Both the position numbers and the translations under genes were made by a program. Below are positions 25,396-33,714 of a stretch of 64,000 nucleotides of DNA, piece by piece. Source of the stretch: Paragordius varius (taxonomy: Eukaryota > Nematomorpha); NCBI GenBank assembly GCA_964247055.1, contig OZ176059.1, forward strand, positions 930,001 through 994,000, read 5' to 3'. Every line of letters starts with the position of its first letter. The stretch's first letter is position 1. The notes under the pieces were generated by a model that had not been told where the DNA came from, did not search any database, and worked only from the letters and a program-made list of their open reading frames with translations.

Positions 25396-26353
25396 ATTGA
25401 AATATTTTCTGCCGGAGTTGATGGAAAGTTTAAAAACAAAAACTCTGCCCATGGTAACTTTACAAATTGCATATTATTATATTATGTTTTATTTGATTTT
25501 TAAATCAACAAAAATACCATTTAAAAGAATGAAATACGGCTTAAAAAATATGTTTCACAAATTATTCACATCCATTATTAATATTTTGTGTAATTTTAAA
25601 TTATCTATCTTATTATGTGATTGAAAAAAACATATAAAAAAATACATGAAAACCTATATTGGTAAAATCTTTAGAATCATGACCCCCTTCCCTTTTTTCA
25701 AAAAAATATCATTTTTTCTCATACAAAAAATGTTTAAAATATATATAGATTCATTTACAATAGAAATTAAAATTATAAGGACTAAACTTAATTGAATGGC
25801 GCGTTAAGAAATAGAGATGTATGGTAATTTATGTTACAGTAAAAACTGAAATTATACGGACAAAACCTAATAATATAAAGACAAATATTTTTTAAAAAGA
25901 CAACCATACTTTTAGATTTTTTTCAATATATCTCATTGTTTTTAATGGCAAAGTCTGAAATAGAGAAATATAGTACTAACATAATCAATTCTATATTTTA
26001 CTAACTAAATAGCTTATATGAGAAAAATTAAGGTTTTTTAAAAAGAATGGTTGTAGATAAAAATGTTTATCTTTATATTTTTACGTTTTTTCCTTATTCA
26101 ATTTTTACTCTGTATATTTCGCCATTATTGTAATCACAAAAATTAGATAGAAAAACGTTAAAAATGTCACTTTATATAAAAAAATCGATTACTTATATTT
26201 TATCTCATGTTAGGTCGACTACATCATACATTTCGATCCAATTTGTTGAATTCCATTACATCTGTCAATGTTTTTCATCCAAAACTTCCCTTATTAGCGG
26301 GTGGGAATTCTAGCGGACGAGTTTTTATTTTTTCGCCTCCAATGTCATCATGA
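14438..26353 (+). CDS. WDR76: WDR76-type WD40-repeat protein (13 inferred exons, 776 residues)
   Basis: Inferred exons: 14438-14533, 14557-14621, 14655-14775, 15095-15352, 16895-17010, 17945-18122, 18789-19085, 20805-20953, 22159-22263, 22645-23289, 24942-25044, 25396-25453, 26214-26353. All have GT-AG sites, all phases agree, and the sum is 777 codons with the stop. The N terminus has the family's 'YExxRxxNIxEnxxxLxSLxI' region, an AT-hook-like KGRPR (about 46-50) and RRSNRLRRK (about 67-75). WD blades follow: SVGDKNGHIGLW, HSRAIVQLTFSPANPNQLFS, SGSYDGSVRSTDL, VTQQDGTVALVDLR, SIQMHPHNSHLFLTSATDG, NTGRWLTTFKGVW, GSMQYPRR and LLAGGNSSGRVFIF. These track vertebrate WDR76 closely. The family is nuclear and linked to CUL4-DDB1 and the DNA-damage response. 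Exon 10 has an extra insertion of about 100 residues, Asn-rich with KKKRGRK near 609-614. Most introns beyond the first three carry element copies. Confidence 0.82.
14534..14556 (+). other. Inferred 23-nt intron in WDR76
   Basis: GT...TATATTTAG of 23 bases separates the 'SLGINQ' exon from an exon reading LKNQIKSQ...KGRPRLSQ. Without its removal the first frame meets a stop before the next good donor. With it, the frame joins at matching phase to the RRSNRLRR exon. It could instead be a sequence error or real frameshift. Confidence 0.55.
14622..14654 (+). other. Inferred 33-nt intron in WDR76
   Basis: It begins GTAACATTATAACG and ends TTTTTCTAG, with a good polypyrimidine tract. Phase 2 on both sides joins AGC CAA AG to A ATA CCA, rebuilding an Arg codon. 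Very short for an animal intron, but the splice signals are better than those of the 23-nt one. Confidence 0.7.
15386..15896. mobile_element. Foldback-like element, family A-prime, copy 1
   Basis: Left end TACCATTTGAACTTA and right end TATGCAAATGGTA, flanked by TA. The right arm (about 15715-15885) is a tandem array of a 21-bp unit, AAGGACCAACTTGAAATGTTC and variants, about eight copies. The left arm is short and decayed. The core carries TTTTTATCAATCAAATGGTG, shared with the copy at 57157. It lies in WDR76 intron 4. Confidence 0.75.
16072..16222. repeat. Palindromic element P1
   Basis: Arms of about 55 bp: TGGCTTATTTCACATAGTAG... on the left is matched inversely by ...TATAATGTGAAATAAGCAAC on the right, with CAACACAGTAATGTATGG facing ATACTACTGTGTTAC. 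The loop is about 40 bp. The same element occurs at 57951-58105, so it is a mobile family. It lies in WDR76 intron 4. Confidence 0.75.
16292..16583. mobile_element. Family B MITE (Tc1/mariner-like), copy in WDR76 intron 4
   Basis: Left AAAATTGAAATTATACGGAC followed by AAAACGTAAAAA; right GTCCGTATAATTTCAATTTT then TACTG followed by TA. The inner arm AAAGACAACCATACTTTTTA faces a decayed partner. About 290 bp with no coding. Confidence 0.7.
17031..17299. mobile_element. Foldback-like family A copy 1 (WDR76 intron 5)
   Basis: It begins TACCATTTACAGTTCAAATT and ends GAACTGTAAACGGTA, flanked by TA on both sides. Each arm has about two 21-bp units. The core contains the family words AACTCATTATAAATATGAAA and TATAGGTATAATTTTTAATC. 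Confidence 0.8.
17623..17926. mobile_element. Foldback-like family A copy 2, sandwiched between (TA)n tracts
   Basis: The element proper is 17665-17884 (TACCATTTACAATTCAAATT to TTGAATTGTAAATGATA). A TA run of about 40 bp touches its left end and another of about 40 bp touches its right end. The TA target duplication seems to have expanded into microsatellites on both sides. It lies in WDR76 intron 5, with the right tract 18 bp from the exon 6 acceptor. Confidence 0.8.
19352..19579. mobile_element. Foldback-like family A copy 3 (WDR76 intron 7)
   Basis: TATCATTTACAGTTCACATT at the left, TAAATTGTAAATGGTA at the right, TA flanks, one to two 21-bp units per arm. Relative to the other copies the core is in the opposite orientation (AATAATAAAAC before ATATTTCATATTAATGATGA). 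Confidence 0.75.
20127..20363. mobile_element. Foldback-like family A copy 4, right end missing
   Basis: Left end TACCATTTACAATTCAAACT. The core runs to AACACCTAATTTAATTTAGG and then stops, a few bases before the next family A copy begins at 20369. The right arm is truncated to almost nothing. Confidence 0.7.
20369..20614. mobile_element. Foldback-like family A copy 5, inverted core
   Basis: TACCATTTACAATTCAAATT to GAACTGTAAATGGTA with TA flanks. The core is in the opposite orientation to copy 4, with ATATTTCATATTTATAATGA then CGAAAACATA. Copies 4 and 5 stand head to tail in WDR76 intron 7, about 5 bp apart. Confidence 0.78.
20983..21508. mobile_element. Foldback-like family A copy 6 with expanded left arm
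   Basis: Left arm about 20983-21318 with roughly 15 units of the 21-bp repeat (AATTCAAATTCACCCTTGAAC and variants). The right arm has a single unit ending GAACTGTAAATGGTA. The 7-codon period makes a spurious open frame reading KFTLEQF repeats. It lies in WDR76 intron 8, starting 29 bp after the exon 8 donor. Confidence 0.85.
22286..22633. mobile_element. Foldback-like family A copy 7 running into (TA)n
   Basis: Left end TACCATTTACAATTCAAATT at 22286. The right arm has two units (GAATTTGTTCGAGGG and GAATTTGATCGAGGG). The terminal TGTAAATGGTA is lost and replaced by an interrupted (TA)n tract at about 22567-22633. The element plus the tract make up nearly all of WDR76 intron 9 (22264-22644). 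Confidence 0.78.
23307..23538. repeat. Near-perfect palindrome P3 (arms about 95 bp)
   Basis: ACAGTCATGTATCCTTTATT... at the left is answered by ...AATAAAGCATACATGACTGT at the right. GTTAAATGGGTATA, TTTGTTAAAGAATGGAAAAA and CTATGGTA all have inverted partners, with only a handful of mismatches and a loop of about 40 bp. It starts 17 bp after the exon 10 donor of WDR76 and could form a stable hairpin in the pre-mRNA. Unlike P1/P2 no second copy was seen. Confidence 0.85.
23550..23812. mobile_element. Family B MITE, decayed copy in WDR76 intron 10
   Basis: CAGTAAAATCAAATTTTACA at the left with the inner AAAAAAGACAACCATAATTT. Right side GTATGGTGTTACC, TTTTTACGTTATATTATAC and CTAATTTTTACTAATA. 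Begins 12 bp after palindrome P3. Confidence 0.5.
24272..24645. mobile_element. Foldback-like family A copy 8, both arms with several units
   Basis: TACCATTTACAATTAAAATT to TTTAAACAGTAAATGGTA, TA flanks. About four 21-bp units in the left arm and about five in the right, the most symmetric copy in the window. It lies in WDR76 intron 10. Confidence 0.82.
24709..24897 (+). mobile_element. tRNA-derived SINE (tRNA-Lys-like head)
   Basis: The head has an A box in TAGTAGGTAGGGCGTCGG (about 24719-24736) and a B box in CAGAGTTCGAACCCC (about 24756-24769). Between them GGACTCTTACATT resembles a tRNA-Lys(CTT) anticodon loop. A body follows with CAGCCCTGGGCAGGTAGGCG and a tail ending TAAAAAAGG...CTCTAAACT. 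A second, older copy at 11945-12107 shares the body and tail, so this is a SINE and not a tRNA gene: the acceptor stem does not pair. It lies in WDR76 intron 10. Confidence 0.75.
25051..25107. repeat. (TA)n tract directly after the exon 11 donor
   Basis: An interrupted TA microsatellite beginning about 6 bp after the GTAGAT donor of WDR76 exon 11. Confidence 0.9.
25349..25391. repeat. (TA)n tract directly before the exon 12 acceptor
   Basis: A TA run of about 40 bp ending 4-5 bp before the TAG acceptor of WDR76 exon 12. Intron 11 (25045-25395) is thus bracketed by self-complementary TA tracts. Confidence 0.9.
25837..26112. mobile_element. Family B MITE copy in WDR76 intron 12
   Basis: CAGTAAAAACTGAAATTATA at the left preceded by TA. 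Arms include AAAGACAACCATACTTTTAG on the left; the right end is decayed but ends CAATTTTTACTCTG then TA. No coding. Confidence 0.7.
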
Positions 26354-26377
26354 TATTATGTTTTTATGTTTGTGTGA

Positions 26378-26383
26378 AATAAA
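26378..26383 (+). terminator. Candidate polyadenylation signal of WDR76
   Basis: AATAAA 25 bases after the WDR76 stop codon (26351-26353), followed by an A-rich run. Position fits a short 3' UTR. Confidence 0.5.
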
Positions 26384-26455
26384 GAAAAAAAAATAAGTGT
26401 TTGTTACGAAATTTATTAAATAAATACTAATAATATCAGATTATTTAATAATCTA

Positions 26456-26722
26456 TACCATTTACACATCAAATTCACCCTCGAACAATGTAAATTCACC
26501 CTCGAATTCTTCTCCCCAATATAAATTATCTGGTTTTTAAAATTAAAAATACCTGTATTTTTATATATTTTTAAATGAAATTTTGTTTAAAATTATACGA
26601 AAAATCAATATACTAAGCCATAAAGATATATTTTATATTAATAATGAATTATATTAGCTCGGAAACACATAATTTTTTAGGGTAATTTTGAATTGTAAGG
26701 GTTTTTTGAATTTTAAATGGTA
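26456..26722. mobile_element. Foldback-like family A copy 9, just downstream of WDR76
   Basis: TACCATTTACACATCAAATT to TTTTAAATGGTA with TA flanks. One to two units per arm; the core is inverted relative to copy 1. Confidence 0.72.
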
Positions 26723-27220
26723 TATATAAGTGCATACTCCCATAATGTAATTTTTTTAAATGGATTTCCATTTTTCCGATTTTAAATAATGTTTTATTTA
26801 TATTATCCTACTTTTTGGATATTTATGAGCCATGAGCCAAAAAAATGATACAAAAAATTAATTAAGTATTTCTACCACAATAATAATAGATATTATATAC
26901 TATTAAATAAATTTTAATATTAAAACAAAAGTAGATTCTTAATTTTATTTTTGAAAAGATCATACGGATAATGTAGCAATTTTTTCCCATAATTAAGTTT
27001 TTGTGAAAAAAGTCTCATCTCCTAAAAAGTTATTGTTTGATATCATTGAAATAAAGTATGTTTTAGGAATAAAACTGAGTCCAATATCGGATATAAAAAT
27101 CAATATTAATATAAAATCCATTCGATCAATTAGTTTAGTATTATTATAAAATATTTGTATCAAAAAGGAACCCAGGGTAAAATTAAATGGTTTAATTATT
27201 CGAGCATAATAAAATAAAAT

Positions 27221-27493
27221 GCAATTAAAATTGAAAATACAGACAAAATGTAAAAACATAAAACAAATATATTTTTTCTAAAACCCACTACACATTTTTA
27301 AACCTTAATTTTTACCACATAAAAACTATATAATTACAATTAATAATTAAGAGTTTTCTTTATCTATTGTATTGCAATCTAAAATTTCAAGCACTATTTA
27401 ATCAATCAAGTTTTATGAAAAATATGGTTGTCTTTAAAAAAATATTTGTCATTTAATTTTTACGAATTATCTGTATAATTTTAATTTTTACTG
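27221..27493. mobile_element. Family B MITE copy
   Basis: Left AAAATTGAAAATACAGACAA. Right TGTATAATTTTAATTTTTAC ending CTG followed by TA, with ATATGGTTGTCTTTAAAAAA as inner arm. Intergenic between WDR76 and the Glu-Tyr-repeat locus. Confidence 0.65.
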
Positions 27494-27808
27494 TATGTGG
27501 TATAATTTTGAATGTCAAAAAAATACTTTTTCATGAAATGACTATTTGTATAAATTTCACGCATTCTTAAACAACATGTAGGCAATGTTTGTATATTTAG
27601 TCAAGGACTCTGCTTAAGGGGTAGAGGGCTAAAGAACATTTTAATTTTAAAATATTTCTCCGTAATTGGGACTTATAAACTGTATATACATATATGCGAT
27701 AGTTGAATGAGATTTATTTGTTTACCAAATATGTTTCAATATGACACGATTATGTTTTTGATACGTAAATATGAAATTAAAATAATCTATTATAGCTAAT
27801 AAATATAA

Positions 27809-28082
27809 CTGTAAAAATAGAAATACAGTAATGTAATAAACACAATGAAAATTATTTTTGTTTCCAAAGAATGATCTACATCTACAACTTGGTTTTTTTA
27901 TTATAACTTTTATTTATATGCACGAAATAGAGATTTATATCGGTGTTACAATCAGTTGAATATCTTACAATTGCTAGATAGTGGTTTATATAGGAAAATA
28001 CGGTGTAAAATGTATGGTTGTCTTTGAAAAATTATTTATCTTTTGGGTTTTACCTGTTGCCCTATATCTTCAATTTTTACTG
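27809..28082. mobile_element. Family B MITE copy, left end decayed
   Basis: Right end ATGGTTGTCTTTGAAAAATT ... CAATTTTTACTG followed by TA. The left side CTGTAAAAATAGAAATACAG is only weakly similar. Confidence 0.5.
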
Positions 28083-28459
28083 TAATATTTATTTCCGCAA
28101 CACATTATAATAAATAAATTAAGTTGTGCATTTTAGTTTATTAATTATTTTGCCTTTGGTCATGTGAATTTTTATATGAAGCGATGCGTATTATCATCCA
28201 AATTATAAAGCAACGGCTCTAATATTTTCACAGGTAATATTTTTATAGTTTAGTTTGAAACTATCATATACTAGTTTACATAACATTGATTTTGGGTTAT
28301 ATATTAATACTTTTATGTTGATGTCATAACAAAATTTTTGATAATCGCCTATTAAGTGCACATTATTAATTTTAAATGCTTATCAGCGCAATCATTTCAA
28401 TACTCTAACGTTTGTTATTCCATATTAGCTTTCCTTGTTCAGTTGTGGGTGATTATACT

Positions 28460-28545
28460 TAGTAAAAATTAAAAGTAAACAGACAAAACGTAAAAACTAA
28501 CAGGCAAACATTTTTTTCCAAAGACAACCATACTTTTAAAATCTT
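28460..28545. mobile_element. Family B MITE, left part only
   Basis: AGTAAAAATTAAAAGTAAAC then AGACAAAACGTAAAAAC and AAAGACAACCATACTTTTAA. A right end could not be located. The following 28620-28800 contains a locally GC-richer patch of unknown nature. Confidence 0.5.
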
Positions 28546-29393
28546 ATTTTTTTTAATAAATCTCATCTGCAAAATGGTTAATAGAGTTATAATTTGTTAA
28601 TTAAGCTACTCTACATGTTTGGAGATTGCATATTTTGTTAGAAACAGAAATTCCTTTGTAAAATTTTATAAGCGACCCTCATATAGGCTGGTTCGGCAAT
28701 GCTTTCAATCAGATGTGTCCCCACGTGGCCCTCAGAAATATTATGTGCCGCCCGCGAAAAATTTGAACAATTATCAGATAAATACAAAATTTTATAATTT
28801 TCAAAAGCATGCTTTTTAAAAATCTTGGTATAATTGATATATATCTCTTAAACAATTCTTAATAAACTAGCAAAAATTGATAAAATAAAAATATTATTTA
28901 TTAAAATTGTAATTTTTACACAAAAGCAGTCCCCCGGATTTTATTTAGTCAAAATCGGCACGCTAAGCCATTTGTCTTAGAAACCCTCATGTATAAACAT
29001 ATCCTAATAGTAACACCACAATACCATTAAGATTTTATATAATCATGATATAATAAAACTATATTGCATTAAATCATATTTTATGTTTTAAAATTTTTTG
29101 ATTGTTTAACGCATAATTTTTTGACAATATTTGTACAGGATAACAAAAATTAAAAAATCAACTTATTGGGTAATCAATCCATCGCATGAAACAAATGTTC
29201 ATTTAGGCATATCTAAGGTCTTTCCTAATGATATCTTGGATATTTATGTGTGTCCCGTTTGACACTTGTCGGAAAAAGGGTATATTATTTAGTTTTTTTC
29301 AGTCATGCGAACGCAAAATTATAAAAATAGTAATAAATTCATTTTTCAGATGTTAGCAAAAATGCAAAAAAGAATATTTTAAATGCAAATAAA

Positions 29394-31988
29394 ATGGGCG
29401 GAGAAATGAAAATGATGACAAATAGTGTTGATGAGAGGAGCAACGTAAAAAAGGATAACCATGAAAGTTTTCCAATTATACCATCATCATCAGGTGGTCC
29501 CCAACAACCTGATCTAACCTCACTAACGCAAACTCTTTTAATGAATAATAAAGGTTATAAACATATTAACATATTAACACTTGATAATGTTTTCAAAAAT
29601 ACAGAGCTGAATTGGCTGTTAAAATATATGTATTAAGATTATTATGGTGTTTGTTCTTTGTCACAAGAATTTAATTTTATATTATACAGTAAAAATTGAA
29701 ATTACACACACAAAACGAAACAACAAGCCAAATGTTTTTTTCATTCACGCTTGATTTATTTAAAGTGCATTTAGAGATGTAATTGCAACACAATAAATTA
29801 TATATTTTATGATTGTAATTAAATAATGTATATATATATATATATTAATTTAAAAAAAACCATGTGTAACTAACATTTACGATTTTTTATCTTCCATTAA
29901 CGACGTTTTAATTTAAATTAATTACTTTTATCTTTTTCAAAATTTCCGCGGTAAAACTTAAAAGTCAACTATAACTAATTTCATTCGAATCATCAAAGAT
30001 AATTAGTCATGAATATTCTCAAAAACATAATTTTTAATATGGAATAAATTCTATTTTCTTCATATAATCCAAAAAATTTTGCTAAAACGGTTTTGTATAT
30101 GAGATTTAAATTTTGTGTTCAGAAAATGTAAATATGGCCCCAATTCAGCAATATAAACCAACGGGCGGTCCACAAACTACTGCAGCGAGCAGTGAATACG
30201 AATACATTTACGAATATGAAGCCGTACCCAACGCAAAAGGACCTAACGCATTTCAAGGTTTGCTTTAGTGTTACATACAGTAAAAATGATATTCGTATAA
30301 AGCAAAACGTAAATACCAAAAGACTATACTAATGTTATTTTTATACTGTATTTTTTTATATTGATATTTTTTAGGGTTGCCAAAAAAAACGGAAATTAAA
30401 TTGATTAAAATTAAATTATATATTTACGATTGTAATATACTAGAAAAAAACGATTAAATATATTATTTTCTAATATTAGCTTCTCTGTTGTAAATGAATA
30501 TAAAAAAACCATTTTTTACATGTTGCACTTCGATTCAAATTGGGGTATCTAAATACCCTGTATATTCAAGTTGTTATTTTTTAAAACTACTGAAAGAAAC
30601 GGCACCAATTTAATTTTATGCCTCTATTTTTATTAAAATTATATAAATAAGCCGAAATATCTAAATAAAATTTATTTTTGAAAAAAAAGTTCTATATTAA
30701 ACTACTTCGACGCCATTTTTATTTTACAACATATTTCCAAAATATCATGTATATTTAATTTCAAACATAAAATTTAAGCAAATTTTTTATTTAAATCACA
30801 TCTAACAATAAAAGAAACAGCAAAATTGGTTTAATTAATGTTATTTTTAAATTTAGCTAAATCAAACATGTCATGTTGACTAATTTTATACGTTTGAGGT
30901 TTCACCTCAAAATAAGTATTTTTAAATGCATTACTTTTATATCTCGGTTCATTAATGTTTATAATTACAAACTTTCGCCATCGTTTCCATTCCTATCATA
31001 TATTTTGAAGTATTTAATTTTAAACAGGTCTGGGGTATCCAAATACCCCAATTCGAATCGAAGGACTGAAATGAATGTGTTGTATCCAAGTTTTAATTGT
31101 TAAAAACCTCAATATATGTATGATATAAAATATAGTTTATAGATTTCATTTGGTATATAGGTGTCACCGAATATGAATACGAATATGAATATTTACCCGA
31201 ATATGAATATCAAAGTATTTTATTATATTTTGTATATATTCATTAGCAACTCTTTTAAGTTGTGAGTAAAACACATATTTTGGTAGCAATTTTATTTCTA
31301 AATAATCTTGGCAGTCTATAATTTTACCCCATTATATAATTTAGCGTTGTTTATTTTACTGTATTAAATTCTAATACATTCATAAGGGATATGCTAGAAA
31401 ATTACATTACTAATACATATTTTTAATCTATAATCAAAAATGGCCCACATTTTGTAATAAAGTGTTAAAATTTTCATATTTTGCGGTTATTTTTATATTT
31501 TATGTATTATAATTTAATATATTTCAGTAGCCAATGTATTATTTCGACAACATTAACATTTTTTAGGCTTTATTTTCTATGTTGTGTTGGTTATAAATAA
31601 ACGCCCTTATTTAAAAAAATAAGAATAATTATAAAAATGGCGAGTTTTTCATTAAATGTTTCCCAATACCATATATATCAATGAAAATTATTATTGGTGA
31701 ATAGCATGATAAAAACGAAAAAATTATAACTTCAAGCCAATTATTTTTCTCTTTGCTGTGTATATGCTATTATATTTTTTAAAAAATGAAATTTTGTTTA
31801 AAATTTAAAATAATACTGAAAAAATAATAAATTATGCCATAAAGATATATTTCATATTGATAATGAGTTATATTAATTCAAAAAACTCATAATATATTTT
31901 CAGGGTGAATTTCAATTGTTCAAGGGTTTTTGAATTGTTCGAGGGTGATTTGAATTGTTTAAGGGTGAATTTGAACTGTAAATGGTAT

Positions 31989-32019
<31 letters not shown>

Positions 32020-32071
32020 CGACGAAGATCCATTATGTTATGAATACGAGTATGAGTATGACACAGCATAA
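29394..32071 (+). CDS. Small unidentified protein with Glu-Tyr repeats (four inferred exons)
   Basis: Inferred exons: 29394-29553, 30123-30257, 31161-31214 and 32019-32071, all GT-AG and all joined in phase 1, giving 133 codons before the stop. The first exon is open back to an acceptor at 29349, so 29394 may be an internal Met and the gene may begin further upstream. An open stretch at 29139-29260 (STYWVINPSHETNVHLG) is a weak candidate exon. The product has a polar N-terminal part (SFPIIPSSSGGPQQPDL), then QQYKPTGGPQTTAASSEYEY, and ends in clusters of Glu-Tyr: EYEYIYEYE, TEYEYEYEYLPEYEYQ and YEYEYEYDTA at the C terminus. I do not recognise the family. The acidic-tyrosine clusters resemble tyrosine-sulfation or phosphorylation substrates in general, which is only a suggestion. 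AATAAA occurs at 32167. The last intron ends in a foldback element and a (TA)n tract. Confidence 0.5.
29687..29760. mobile_element. Family B MITE, left end fragment
   Basis: TA then CAGTAAAAATTGAAATTACA and CACACAAAACG, as in complete copies. No right end seen. Lies in the first intron of the Glu-Tyr-repeat locus. Confidence 0.5.
30278..30340. mobile_element. Family B MITE, left end fragment
   Basis: TA then CAGTAAAAATGATATTCGTA, followed by GCAAAACGTAAATACC. Starts 21 bp after the exon 2 donor of the Glu-Tyr-repeat locus. The right end is missing. Confidence 0.45.
30522..31097. mobile_element. Family C element, copy 1
   Basis: The left end has CACTTCGATTCAAATTGGGG then TATCTAAATACCC. The right end has GGGGTATCCAAATACCCCAA followed by TTCGAATCGAAG, then GGACTGAAATGAATGTGTTG and TATCCAAG. 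The core shares ACTGAAAGAAACGGCACCAA and TCGACGCCATTTTTATTTTA with the copies at 42605, 49652 and 53527. No coding frame. Confidence 0.75.
31770..31988. mobile_element. Foldback-like family A copy 10, left end truncated
   Basis: The core and right arm are present (about four units ending GAACTGTAAATGGTA). The left terminus is missing. The right end passes straight into (TA)n at 31990-32013, which ends at the TTAG acceptor of the last exon of the Glu-Tyr-repeat locus. Confidence 0.72.
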
Positions 32072-32166
32072 CTCATCCATTATATTTTGCTTTTTTAGTT
32101 GAATGAGTTGTTTAACTACAAATATTTTTTTCCATATATATTTTTTAACTTATATTACGTACGATA

Positions 32167-32172
32167 AATAAA
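32167..32172 (+). terminator. Candidate polyadenylation signal of the Glu-Tyr-repeat locus
   Basis: AATAAA 96 bases after the stop codon at 32069-32071. Common hexamer in AT-rich DNA, so positional support only. Confidence 0.3.
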
Positions 32173-33090
32173 TATAATTATTTCGTTATTAAAAGTGTAT
32201 ATGTATTTTTTACTAAAGATTATCATTGATAAAGTACCCACCTAATAGATTTTCTAAAATACAAAGCTAAGACTTCCTATTATAAATAATAATAGATGAT
32301 TGGCAAAAACACTTTTTCCTTAGACTTCGTCTATATATTATATAAACAGATCATTTAATAAAGTAATATTTAAGTATTTTTCAATACAGCTGGTGTTATT
32401 ACAAGCTTTCAGCGCCTTAAAAAAGAGGATTTTGGAATAAAGTTCTGGCTAAATCTCTCACATCATTTAAATAAATTTAATTATATCTGGTAAAAATGGG
32501 GAGAAACTCAATAACCCCTATCATATTTGACATTCATCAATAGATAAAATAATCTGATAATTTAGTTTTGCTTTAAAATTTGCGCTGTAAGGCATAAATT
32601 AATGCAAAATAGTTTTTTACGTGCAAGGAAATTTGAATAAAAAGAGACATTAGATAATTGTAACATAAATGATTAAACATCTGGAAAAAAAAGGTAAATG
32701 AAAATTTTAAGGCGGTCCAAAATATGTTGTAAAAAATTAATTTTGATTCGTATGTAGAAATGTAAAACGCTGAGACGAATTTCGAATGTCCTGAGTTAAG
32801 CCGCCCTCTTTGTGGAAGGAGTTTTATAAATAGCAATATCAACTAAAATGTGTTTTAAGGGTTCAAGAAAAAACGTGTAAGTTATTTCTGGTTGAATAAT
32901 GCATATTTTTTATTAAGCAATACGCTGAACATAGAGACGGTCACAATTTTGAATTAATGTTTGTATTTAACCAATCCTCTCGTAAAATGACATTTTTGGC
33001 AAAAAAAAACAAGTTTATATAATTTTTGGCAATTTTAACCCACTGTTAAAGAGATGATATAAAATTCTTAGTGATTTTATCAGTACCTAA
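32173..33090. other. Gene-less AT-rich stretch
   Basis: An 89-codon minus-strand open frame at 32573-32842 has no recognisable features. Nothing else supported. Confidence 0.4.
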
Positions 33091-33099
33091 CACAAAAGC

Positions 33100-33706
33100 A
33101 AAAATCATAGTCCAGCTCTTTTATAGGCCGCTTGGTATGGCTCTACCTCTGTAAAATGCGCCACTAGAAGAAAATATTTAGAAACACATAAGAGCAGATT
33201 TAAAATTATTACCCTATACGGGCAAAAATTTTAGTCAAAATCTTTTCTAAAATCGTGAAAATGGTCTTTCTGTTAAATACCCACCATGAATTAATAGTCT
33301 GGCTTGTCAGCGACTATCAGTCTATTATTATATTATATGGATTCTAAAATGGCTATTATGCTTCATAAAGGCAATAGTCAAAATGGCCCATTAAATACGC
33401 AAAGATAAAAAAATAAACAGCTTTAAAGCCACTTGTTCAATAATGTATAAAATATTTCCCACAAGTGCTTATTCTATGGCTAGGGTTTCACTTGACGTTA
33501 CAAAGCTCGACATATGAAAATAACGTGACTAAAAAGCAATTGTTAGGAAATTTTTTGAGAACATATGGTTTAAATATTAATTTTAGTTATTTCGCATTTA
33601 AAAATTAGTTGAGTGTTTTTAAGAAATTAACCTGTGAGTAGAATTCCAACCTATGTATAATACGCTTCTATTTTATTGATCACTAATTGTCGACCAAGTC
33701 CACAGG
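33100..33706 (-). repeat. Satellite-related DNA, inverted, split by a hAT insertion
   Basis: AGCAAAAATCATAGTCCAGC with TCTTTTATAGGCC, CGGGCAAAAATTTTAGTCAA and the CTACCTCTGTAAAATGCGCC-type phrase are the same words, in the same orientation, as the block at 4290-5130. The sequence continues for a short way after the hAT element at 35080. Confidence 0.5.
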
Positions 33707-33714
33707 GTATAGAT
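33707..33714. repeat. Target-site duplication, left copy (GTATAGAT)
   Basis: GTATAGAT precedes the CAGTGGTACTCA end of the hAT element and is repeated exactly at 35072-35079. Confidence 0.92.

Noticed and set aside
28619-28819. 66-codon frame (YKRPSYRLVRQCFQSD)
   Set aside because: It begins at a TTG and overlaps a GC-richer patch with GGCCCTC and GCCGCCCGCG words typical of hAT remnants in this window. No conserved protein match.
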